Origin: Rhizobium oryzihabitans
GTDB lineage: Bacteria > Pseudomonadota > Alphaproteobacteria > Rhizobiales > Rhizobiaceae
Assembly: GCF_010669145.1 (NCBI RefSeq)
Contig: NZ_CP048638.1
Location: 1 to 62,936 of the forward strand
DNA: 62,936 nucleotides
Direction: 5' to 3'
Numbering within the stretch: the first letter of the stretch is position 1; each line of letters begins with the position of its first letter. Positions 55,150 to 62,936 of this stretch are shown here, piece by piece. Below the pieces are notes generated by a model that worked only from the letters and a program-made list of their open reading frames with translations, searched no databases and was not told the DNA's origin. A program made the position numbers and the translations under genes.

Positions 55150-55279
55150 TGTCAACGGCGGAGTAAAAACCGGCCACGGGGCGGAGCAAAAGTCGGCCAC
55201 TATGGCGGCCGCCTGAGACCGCCGGGAGGGCGTAGCCCGAGCGGGGTCTCAGGCGGGGGCGGCGATTTTTTGAGAGGTG

Positions 55280-56037
55280 TCAGCCGGCCTTTCGGGCGCG
55301 GCTCTGGGCGAGACGATAGCTGTCGCCGTTCATCTCGAGGATGTTGACGTGGTGGGTGATGCGATCGAGCAACGCGCCGGTCAGACGCTCGGATCCCAGG
55401 GTTTCGGTCCATTCGTCGAAAGGCAGATTGCTGGTGATCAGGGTGGCACCGCGCTCATAGCGTTGCGAGATCAGCTCGAACAGCAACTCCGCGCCGGTCT
55501 TTGATAGCGGGACGAAGCCCAGCTCGTCGATGATCAGTAGCTTGTAGGCCGCCATTTGCTTCTGGAAGCGGAGAAGACGCCGCTCATCACGCGCCTCCAT
55601 CATCTCACTGACCAGGGCGGCGGCCGTGGTGAAGCCGACGGACAAGCCCTTCTGGCAGGCGGCCAGGCCGAGGCCGAGAGCAACATGCGTCTTGCCGGTT
55701 CCACTGGGACCGAGAGCAATGACGTTCTCGCGGCGCTCGATCCATTCGCAGCGGGACAGTTCCAGCACCTGCATCTTGTTGAGCTTGGGATAGCTGTGAA
55801 GTCGAAGCTATCCAGGCTTTTGACGACCGGGAATTTGGCCGCCTTGATGCGACGTTCGACCTTGCGGCGATCCCGCTCGATCGTTTCCCGTTCGGCAAGC
55901 CGGAACAGGTAGCCGACGTGATCGACGCCCTCGGTTGCGCATAGCCGGGCCAGCTTCTGGTGCTCGCGCTGGAAGGTCGGCAGCTTCAGGGCCTTGAGAT
56001 AGTGCGCGAGCAGGATCTCGGGTGCTTCGGTGTTCAT
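55280..56037 (-). pseudogene. istB: IS21 helper ATPase IstB, one base short
   Basis: Starts at 56037 overlapping the istA stop (ATGA). MNTEAPEILLAHYLKALKLP and LFRLAERETIERDRRKVERR to FDFTAIP, then adding a base to GGG at 55787-55789 gives KLNKMQVLELSRCEWIERRE, then Walker A ALGPSGTGKTHVALGL and LLIIDELGFVPL. With the correction it is a normal DnaC-like AAA+ ATPase of about 252 residues. Probably a consensus error. Confidence 0.85.
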
Positions 56038-57530
56038 GCGGCTTCTCCCGCATCCGACGACAGGAGACGCATATACGCCTTCGCCGAGGTCGTCTCGACC
56101 GTCGCCCTCGGCAGATAGGGGTAGATGGACAGGTCCAGTCTGGGCGGCCGGCGTTCCACCCGGCACAGGATCAGATGCTTGACGGCGTCAAAGCCAATGG
56201 CGCCAAGCTGGATCGCCTGCTTCACCGCCGCATGCAGATCGGCGAGTTCGAAGCTCTCCAGCAGGCGGAGGACCTGCACGTACTCACGCCGGCCGTGCTT
56301 GGCCATGCGGCCTTCCATCAACCGGCGCAGCGTAGCGAACTCTTGCGGCAAGTCCCAGCCCTGGAGGGGCGCTGCCTGATCCAGCGAATTGATCTTCTGC
56401 TCGATCAGCGGCAGGTAATGGACAGGATCGAAGACGACGTCTTCCCGTTCCCAGCACCGAGGATGGCGGGCGATGATCTCGCCACGGCAACCGATGACCA
56501 CTTCGTTGACATAGCCGCGCACCCACACATCCTGATGGCCATAGGCGACCGGGACGGAATAGTCGTTGGTCTTGTAGCGCACCAGCGACTGCGCCGTCAC
56601 CTTGGCACTTGCCTGGTCGCAGGCATCAAATGGCGAGGCTGGCAAGGCGCGCATGGCAGCCAGATCGCGCCGCAAGCGCTCGCCGATCGTCTCGCTCTCG
56701 CCGCGCAGCCTGTCGCGCTGGCGCTTCCGGCACTGCTCCTCCAGAAAGGTGTTGAACGCCTCCCATGTCGCAAACTGCGGGATCGGCACCATGAAGTTGC
56801 GCCGGGCATAGCCGACGAGACCCTCGACGTTCCCCTTGTCGTTGCCCTTGCCGGGACGGCCATAGCGATCCCGGATAAGGTAGTGGGACAGGAAGCCGCT
56901 GAACAACGTCGCGCGCTTGCGGGTGCCGTCAGGCAAAATCTTCGCCACCAGGCAACGGTCGTTGTCGTAGACGATCGACTGTGGCACGGCCCCAAAGAAG
57001 GCAAATGCATGGATGTGGCCGTCGACCCAGGCCTCGGCCACCGCCGCCGGATAGGCCCGCACATAGCAGCCGTCGCTATGCGGCAGATCGAGCACGAAGA
57101 AGCGCGCCTTCTGCTCCACGCCGCCAATCACGACCGTCGCCTCACCGAAGTCCGCCTGCGCATGGCCGGGCGGATGCGACAGCGGCACAAACACCTCTTG
57201 TCGGCGCTGATCCCGATCGCGCATATAATCCTTGATGATCGTGTAGCCGCCGGTGAACCCGCATTCGTCGCGCAGGCGGTCGAACACCCGCTTGGCCGTA
57301 TGGCGCTGCTTGCGCGGCACCTTCAGGTCTTCATCGAGCCAATGGTCGATCGTCGAAACGAACGCATCAAGCTTCGGACGCCGGATCGGTGATCGCCGCT
57401 GATAGCCGGGCGGCGTCGAATAGGCCACCATCTTGGCCACGCTGTCGCGCGATATGTTGAAATACTTTGCTGCCTGACGCTGCGTCATCCCTTCGGAAAC
57501 AGCCAGGCGAACCTTGAGGTATAATTCCAC
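56034..57530 (-). CDS. istA: IS21 transposase IstA (498 aa)
   Basis: N-terminal helix-turn-helix (GMTQRQAAKYFNISRDSVAK), DDE core with GHAQADFGEATVVIGG (Asp 1), IVYDNDRCLVAK (Asp 2) and the later Glu in GNDKGNVEGLVGYARRNFM, then a Mu-type C-terminal domain. Intact and full length. Confidence 0.95.
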   Translation of the reverse strand: MELYLKVRLAVSEGMTQRQAAKYFNISRDSVAKMVAYSTPPGYQRRSPIRRPKLDAFVSTIDHWLDEDLKVPRKQRHTAKRVFDRLRDECGFTGGYTIIKDYMRDRDQRRQEVFVPLSHPPGHAQADFGEATVVIGGVEQKARFFVLDLPHSDGCYVRAYPAAVAEAWVDGHIHAFAFFGAVPQSIVYDNDRCLVAKILPDGTRKRATLFSGFLSHYLIRDRYGRPGKGNDKGNVEGLVGYARRNFMVPIPQFATWEAFNTFLEEQCRKRQRDRLRGESETIGERLRRDLAAMRALPASPFDACDQASAKVTAQSLVRYKTNDYSVPVAYGHQDVWVRGYVNEVVIGCRGEIIARHPRCWEREDVVFDPVHYLPLIEQKINSLDQAAPLQGWDLPQEFATLRRLMEGRMAKHGRREYVQVLRLLESFELADLHAAVKQAIQLGAIGFDAVKHLILCRVERRPPRLDLSIYPYLPRATVETTSAKAYMRLLSSDAGEAA

Positions 57531-57652
57531 GGTGTAGATCCCCTGTCCCTCCTGCGATCATTGCAGAAAGGAAATAGGTGGCCGGATTTTACTCCGCCCG
57601 CAGAAGCATTATGCCGCCGCTACCGTGGACGACTTTTGCACCGCCGCTCTCA

Positions 57653-57659
57653 TGGAACC
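57653..57659. repeat. IS21 target-site duplication, right copy (TGGAACC)
   Basis: Matches 55143-55149. Gives the exact right boundary of the element at 57652. Confidence 0.85.
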
Positions 57660-58726
57660 GAATCTGAACGGTAGCCGACGGCTGAATCGTGTCATCACAG
57701 GAACATTGCTTGCACGTGCGAAGAATAATCCGCTTTTCTCAAAAAATCTCGCAAAGTAGGGTGACCACGGCGGTGTGTTCCAGTCACCGGCAACAATAAG
57801 CTTCGCGCCCTCTTTTTCAGACAGGACAGCATCCGCCAATCCGTCGAGATAAGCGTTTCGGCCTTTCCAGCGGGCTGGCGAACGCGGTGTATCGGGATGT
57901 AGTGCATAAAGAATCAGCGGATCATTTTCCGTCCCCAGAACGAGGCGCATCGGATATCGCTCATACGCCTGCGCGGACGAAAGCCTGACCTCCGAGAGAA
58001 TAGGAAGACGCGAAAAGACTTTCATATCGTCGCGCGCTGGCAGGTTAGAACTGCTTTGATAGCCAAACAGGCCGCTAGCCGCGATTGCTTTCTGCCAGCG
58101 GTCTTCAGTCTCTTGAAGAAAGAGGACATCTGGCTGTTGCTCCGTCAGAAACCGCAGAAAACCCCCAGGTTCCGCATCATTGTGCATCAGCAGGTTGGCT
58201 GAGATAACGCGTAAATTCCTGTCCGCAGCCCCCTGCGGTGCCTGAGGCTGCATAAAGAACGGCATCAGACTTGCCAGAAATGCAAGGGAACACAAAAGCC
58301 GCGCCGGTCGCTCCCCAAGAAGGAACGTCGCGAGCAGCAGGCAAAAAGCGGATAGAGTGACGTAGGGCCAGAACAGGAAAACAATATCGAATAGCCAGAG
58401 GCTACTTCCGAATATCAATGCAGAAAGAACGCCGCTCAAACTGCAAATCGAAATAAAAAGCAGACTTTTTCCAAGCTTACCGTTGCGGACAGAAGTCATT
58501 CATTTCACCACATTGAGCATAAAGAGCCGAGACGGTAAGTTTAACATATTAGCTTTAATAATATATCAAAGCGAGTATGCAATAATCTGTTCGCTTCCGA
58601 GAACTCGTCACGGATATCGTGAAATCCAGCAGTTTTCACCGAAATGCAAAAGAGCAAAAATTTCCCATTGCGTCTCTAGTGGCTAGAGGTCGTAAAGCTT
58701 GCCGTATCAATATGGGGATACATGAT

Positions 58727-61383
58727 ATGGTTGAGCCACTTCAGACGAGATTCCGGATCGAGGGCATGGACTGCGCTTCGTGTGCAACCAAAATCGATAC
58801 GGCGATCAGGCGCATGCCTGGCGTTCAAGATGTTTCGATTTCCGTCTCCGCCGGGACCATGACAGTCGAGCATGACGACACAATCGATGTCGAGGATATG
58901 GGAAAAAAGGTCACCGGCCTTGGATATCCGACGAAGCTTATTCCCGCCAAGTCTAAAGCGGTGCCATCTGCTATAGAACACGTCCATGGGCCAGGCTGTT
59001 CCCACGATCATGATCATTCACCTGATGAGCACGCGCAGGCGCACGATCATGGTACGACTCCCCACGAGCATGGCTTTGCTTGCATGAACAAGCATGGCAA
59101 CGAGACGCACTCCCACGACCATACCCATGAGAACAACGGTGGGCACGATCACTCTGCAACCTCTCAATCAAGCCAGAGGCCGATCCCGGATGGTCAGGCC
59201 CGTTTCCACGTTGGTGGAATGGATTGTGCTTCATGTGCAAGCAAGATCGACACTGCCGTCCGTCGCATTCCGGGTGTTGAAGATGTTAGTGTCTCGGTGA
59301 CCTCGGGGACGATGACGGTCAAGCACGCGTTCGCTGATCTCAAAGCTATTGAGAAGCAGGTTTCTGGCCTTGGATACTCGGTCGCACCGATCATTCCTAC
59401 CGCGAAGCGGTCCCCCGCTACTTATTCAGGATCGCAAGACGATGCTGGCCATACCAACGGACAGGCGTCAGCGGACGTTGAGTTGGAGGGTCTTCACGGT
59501 CATGATCATAGGCCAAGCGAAGGGCCGTGGTGGAGTAGCCGCAAGGGGCGCCTGACGATAATCGCAGGCGGATCTCTGACTGCCGCATATGCTATCGGCA
59601 ATCTGGTTCCGGCCATAGATACTTACGCCTTCATCATCGCCATGTTGGTTGGCCTTATACCCATCGCCCGTCGTGCTTTTATGGCTGCGAGGGCAGGCAC
59701 TCCCTTCTCCATTGAGATGCTGATGACGATCGCCGCTGTCGGCGCATTGATTATTAACGCTACCGAAGAGGCGGCGGCCGTTGTCTTTCTATTCCTTGTT
59801 GGTGAGCTCCTCGAGGGCGTTGCGGCTGGCAAGGCTCGCGACAGTATCAAGTCTCTGACAAACCTCGTGCCCAAGACGGCTTTGCTGGAAGAGGGTGGGA
59901 AGACCCGCGAGGTTCCGGCAGAGGTGCTTGCTGTCGGTTCAATTATACTTGTTCGCCCCGGTGACAGGATTTCGGCCGATGGCGTGATAATGTCAGGTGA
60001 AAGTTCTGTCGATGAGGCACCCGTGACGGGTGAAAGCGTACCGGTCCGCAAGGTGATCGGTGATAACGTATTCGCAGGTACCGTCAACGGCGACGCGGCA
60101 CTGCGCGTTCGTGTCACCGCTGCAGCCGAAGACAACACCATTGCTCGCGTCGTCCGCCTGGTCGAGGAAGCCCAGGAATCGAAGGCTCCGACAGAGCGGT
60201 TCATCGATCGCTTTTCGAGATACTATACACCGGGCGTGGTTGTCGTTGCCGCGTTGGTTTCCATCATCCCACCTTTACTTGTTGGCGGCGAATGGAGTGA
60301 ATGGATTTACAAGGGGCTTGCGATCCTTTTGATCGGCTGCCCTTGCGCCCTCGTCATTTCGACACCTGCTGCCATTGCCGCTTCACTGTCGGCGGGCGCA
60401 CGGCGCGGCCTTCTCATGAAGGGCGGCGCAGTTCTCGAAGGGGTCGGCAGGGTGACTGCAGTCGCGTTCGACAAGACGGGGACGTTGACCGAAGGAAAGC
60501 CCAAGTGACGGATGTTATTCCTTTCGGCCGCAGTAGTCCCGAGGTACTCCGTTATGCTGCGGCACTTGAAACCGATCAAGCCATCCGCTGGCGGTCGCGA
60601 TCCTCGCCAGAGCGGATGAAGACGGGCTCGATGCTCCAGCTTCGACCGATGCCAAGGCACTCGGCGGCAAAGGCGTTAGCGCGGTCATCGACGGCGTGGA
60701 AGTCTTCCTCGGATCTCCGAAGGCTGCTGCCGAGCGTGTGACGATTCCGATAGCGCATTCGCTGCAGATTACCTCTCTGAACGAGGATGGCAAGACTGTA
60801 TCCGTTTTGGTAATCGCGATGTACTTGCAGGTGCCATCGCCATGCGCGACGAACCCCGAGCGGACGCGATCGAGGGCCTTAAGGCACTGACCGATCTCGG
60901 GATCAAAGCAATCATGCTTACGGGCGACAACGCTCGCACGCATCAGCCATTGGCGCTCAGCTTGGCATTGAAGTTCGTGCAGAACTGATGCCTGAGGACA
61001 AGCAGCGTATTGTTGGCGAACTCAAACAGGAAGGTTACGTGGTCGGCAAGATCGGGATGGCATCAACGATGCTCCCGCTCTCGCTGCGGCAGATATAGGC
61101 ATCGCCATGGGTGGCGGCACGGACGTCGCGCTGGAGACCGCCGATGCCGCGGTACTCCACGGCAGAGTCGGGATGTCGCTCTCATGGTCGATCTTTCGAA
61201 GCGTACGATGCGAAACATTTTTCAGAATATCACCATCGCGCTCGCCTCAAGGCTGTGTTTCTCGTCACCACCATTATGGGAATCACTGCCTCTGGCCCGC
61301 TATCCTGGCAGATACGGGTGCAACTGTGCTTGTTACGATAAACGCCTTGCGCCTCCTGCGCCCATACGTTGAAGCAGTAAAAT
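58727..61383 (+). pseudogene. zntA: Zn/Cd/Pb-type P1B ATPase (ZntA-like), frameshifted
   Basis: From ATG 58727 (MVEPLQTRFRIEGMDCASCA): two heavy-metal-associated domains, each with GMDCASC, separated and followed by His/Asp-rich linkers (CSHDHDHSPDEHAQAHDHG). Membrane segments, a TGES phosphatase loop (EAPVTGESVPV), GCPCALVIS and DKTGTLTEGKP follow. After about 60505 the frame changes several times, but the order continues: [27 protein letters not shown], then [18 protein letters not shown] ending at 61383. P1B exporters with CPC and such linkers handle Zn, Cd and Pb. The breaks resemble the unpolished consensus of the left flank. Confidence 0.85.
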
Positions 61384-61516
61384 GATCAGGAAAATTGTAT
61401 TTGGAGGGATCCTGCTGATGGTAGCGACCTCGGTCGTATTCAGTCTGGTCGGGTCCTCGCTGTCTGGAATCCAAAGGAGCTTTTCCAGTACCAAGACGGT
61501 CAGACGGTGTCGCAGT
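61382..61516 (+). CDS. Small membrane protein after the P-ATPase
   Basis: ATG 61382 overlaps the ATPase stop. [20 protein letters not shown] is one membrane segment. Frame reliability here is low; the ORF reads on into the next gene's signal peptide, so its end is a guess. Confidence 0.3.
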
Positions 61517-61531
61517 GAGAAGGAGGAAGCA

Positions 61532-62033
61532 ATGAACAAGAGATCGAATTCGACAATCCGCGTCGCCGCGACAATCTTTGCATGTCTGCTTGCTGGAACG
61601 GCGTTTGCACATGACTTTCAAGGCAGGAAAGCTGGAACTTAGGCACCCTTGGTCGGCACTGCTCCTCCGGTCGCTCCGGTGCTGGGTGGCTATGTGACGA
61701 TCGTCAACACCGGACAGGAGTCTGACCGTCTTGTCGGTGGCACGACTAACATCGCCGAGAGACTGGAAATCCACGAGTCCTCCCTGGTGGATGGGGTAGC
61801 GAAAATGCGTCCGGCGAAGCAAGGCCTCGAAATTGCCCCGGTGCTACCTTGGCGCTTCAACCCGGTGGAACCCACATAATGCTGGTCAAGCCCATAAATC
61901 GGCCGGTCGAAGGTGAGAAGTTCAAGCGACGCTCCTGTTCGAGAAAGCAGGAGCAGTGGAGGTCGAGTTCGTTGTGCAGAAGCCGAAACGAGAGTCGGGC
62001 GAGGATCATTCCGGCCATCAAGATCCATGATTA
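61532..62033 (+). pseudogene. PCu(A)C-type periplasmic copper chaperone, frameshifted
   Basis: Signal peptide (RVAATIFACLLAGTAFAHDF), then GGYVTIVNTGQESDRLVGGT, HESSLVDGVAKMRPAKQGLE and THIMLVKPINRP, the H...M...HxM copper-binding pattern of the family. Two or more indels split it between about 61625 and 61960. It would deliver copper to envelope oxidases. Confidence 0.75.
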
Positions 62034-62257
62034 GTGGCCTAGAGCGTTTTCACAGGACCTCTATCAACCTCAGGGTCGACAATCCCTCCGCAGTTGTCTG
62101 GTGAAGCCTCAGGCGACTGCTAATATGGTTGAGTGCGATGATACTTGCTGGGTTCCTCTTGTATTTCGATGCTGAACGGCATCAGAGCAGGTGCGACCCG
62201 AGCAGATCCCGGTTCATCGCCCGCCTTGGAAATGCACTTGTCAATTCTCAAACTTCA

Positions 62258-62272
62258 TGCGAATGATTTGCA
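62258..62272. promoter_or_regulatory. Mur/Fur-type box upstream of mntH
   Basis: TGCGAATGATTTGCA, a 15-bp near-perfect odd palindrome 40 bp before the Nramp start, closely like the Mur (manganese-responsive Fur) boxes of Rhizobiales mntH and sit promoters. From 62034 to 62311 I otherwise see no gene. Confidence 0.55.
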
Positions 62273-62311
62273 ATAGCAACTAAGCAAAAACCAAGAATCG
62301 TAGGTGAATCT

Positions 62312-62936
62312 ATGGACAGTCCGGTAAAGGGCTGGCGGCGGGCCGGAGGGAAGCGTCGCTGTCTGACGTGCATCGATCCATCGCGGTGGCGACCGGGCAG
62401 GGCACATTTCGCCGGGCATGGCTTCTTTGGTCCAGGCTACCTGGTGGGCAGTCGGGTATATGGATCCTGGAAACTGGGCGACCTCTCTCGCCGGCGGATC
62501 CCGCTTCGGCTATGCGCTTTTGACGGTAGCACTTGTGTCGAACATCATGGCGATCGTGCTCCAGTCGCTCTGCGCCCGTCTCGCGATTCGGCTCCGGGCG
62601 AGACCTTGCGCAGGCTTGCCGCGATGCTTCCCTCGACCGGTCGGCATCGTCCTCTGGATCCTGGCAGAAATAGCGATCATCGCTACCGACATAGCGGAGG
62701 TGATCGGCACTGCGATCGGGCTCAACCTGATCTTCGCATCCCACTGGAACTGGGAGTCGTCATCACGCACTGGACGTCTTCCTCATCCTGTATCTCCAGA
62801 AGCTAGGTTTCCGTTGGGTCGAAGCGCTCGTAATCACGTTGCTGGGTGTGATTACCGTCTGCTTCACCATCCAGATCGCGCTTGCGGATCCCGACTGGGG
62901 ACAAGTCATCCTCGGATTTGCCCGACCACAGAGATC
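62312..62936 (+). pseudogene. mntH: MntH, Nramp-type Mn2+/H+ symporter (frameshifted, runs off the window)
   Basis: From ATG 62312 the first frame is lost within 20 codons (a G run near 62350). Other frames then give FGPGYLV, a [15 protein letters not shown] segment (the DPGN motif of Nramp transporters), [20 protein letters not shown] and [20 protein letters not shown], typical membrane segments 1 to 4. The manganese importer is repressed by Mur, in line with the box upstream. The C-terminal two thirds lie outside the window. Confidence 0.8.

Larger units (their letters stand above)
55150..57652 (-). mobile_element. IS21-family insertion sequence (2503 bp)
   Basis: istA and istB flanked by ends that begin TG and finish CA, each with multiple terminal repeats of the form GGCGGAGTAAAAACCGGCCAC (left at 55158 and 55181; right near 57570-57602 and 57625-57648). 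A 7-bp target duplication shows a simple, recent insertion into the endonuclease gene. Confidence 0.92.
55033..58499 (-). pseudogene. Endonuclease/exonuclease/phosphatase-family gene split by IS21
   Basis: Removing the IS21 element and one 7-bp duplication joins 58499-57653 to 55142-55033 in frame: 957 nt, 318 residues. The protein has three N-terminal membrane segments, then the EEP fold: RVISANLLMHNDAEPGGFLR, DVLFLQETEDRWQKAIAA, LIVAGDWNTPPWS and, on the far side of the IS, FGSNHIPVVADLSFN. In such enzymes the last Asp/Asn-His pair completes the active site, so the split protein should be inactive. Confidence 0.88.

Noticed and set aside
57570..57602. IS21 right end at 57602
   Set aside because: The repeat there is internal. 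The target duplication and the outer terminal repeat place the end at 57652.
1..62936. CRISPR arrays, tRNA or rRNA genes
   Set aside because: No regularly spaced repeats with spacers, cloverleaf with CCA-proximal features or rRNA-like sequence were seen by eye. A tRNA scan was not possible.

Overview
The window looks like an unfinished contig from an alphaproteobacterium of the Rhizobiales (Rhizobiaceae or Brucellaceae level). The aapJ-aapQ-aapM amino-acid transporter, an EptA next to an L,D-transpeptidase, an Nramp gene behind a Mur-like box and the regulator families all point there. Three kinds of DNA are joined in it. Left flank (1-3560): the end of a Tn3-family transposon sitting just upstream of aapJ, then aapJ, aapQ and the start of aapM, all full of small indels. 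Centre (3560-51435): a plasmid-like or plasmid-prophage-like replicon. Right flank (52325-62936): another genomic segment with eptA, an L,D-transpeptidase, an endonuclease gene split by an IS21 element, a Zn/Cd-type P-ATPase, a copper chaperone and mntH, again indel-rich towards the end.

The most important feature is a huge palindrome centred exactly between bases 9865 and 9866. About 6.3 kb to the left (3560-9865) is the reverse complement of 9866-16212, perfect for roughly 530 bp on each side of the centre and then differing by scattered small indels. The right arm carries a gene with the hallmarks of a protelomerase (telomere resolvase), 12481-13954. The simplest reading is that 9865/9866 is the resolved telomere of a linear replicon with covalently closed hairpin ends, and that sequencing or assembly ran round the hairpin and back along the complementary strand. 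The left arm would then be a lower-quality mirror of the right arm, not a second set of genes. The two arms correct each other: most broken frames in the right arm are one base short in a C or G run, and in several cases the left arm has the missing base.

Reading inwards from the telomere (9866 to 51435): an AT-rich end with at least eight TTATTTTTACTTTT-like repeats and two promoters; small hypothetical genes; a HigBA-like toxin-antitoxin pair; the protelomerase; a secreted nuclease of the SNase family; several hypotheticals; an XRE repressor and a type IA topoisomerase; then a type IVB (Dot/Icm, IncI-like) transfer system in pieces: DotM-like, a lysozyme/M23 peptidoglycan hydrolase, a small polytopic protein, DotC, DotB, a DUF882/M15 peptidase and an IcmT-like protein. 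Maintenance genes are interleaved: ParA with a small partner and an upstream repeat array, an actin-like (ParM-type) protein with a small partner, a tyrosine recombinase, and a probable replication initiator preceded by a copy-control-type leader with a leader peptide. A giant Strawberry-notch-type methylase/helicase (about 2026 aa) and a run of exported helical proteins follow. The replicon breaks at 51436 in an IS6-family element that has no matching target duplications, so DotA, DotG, DotH, DotL and DotO homologues are not in the window.

Taken together, the centre appears to be one end of a linear, hairpin-ended, probably conjugative or mobilisable plasmid (or plasmid-prophage descendant) using a Dot/Icm-type transfer machine. 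This conclusion is inferred from gene families and the palindrome and has not been tested. Many genes carry one-base deletions in C4/G4 runs; I treat these as probable consensus errors.
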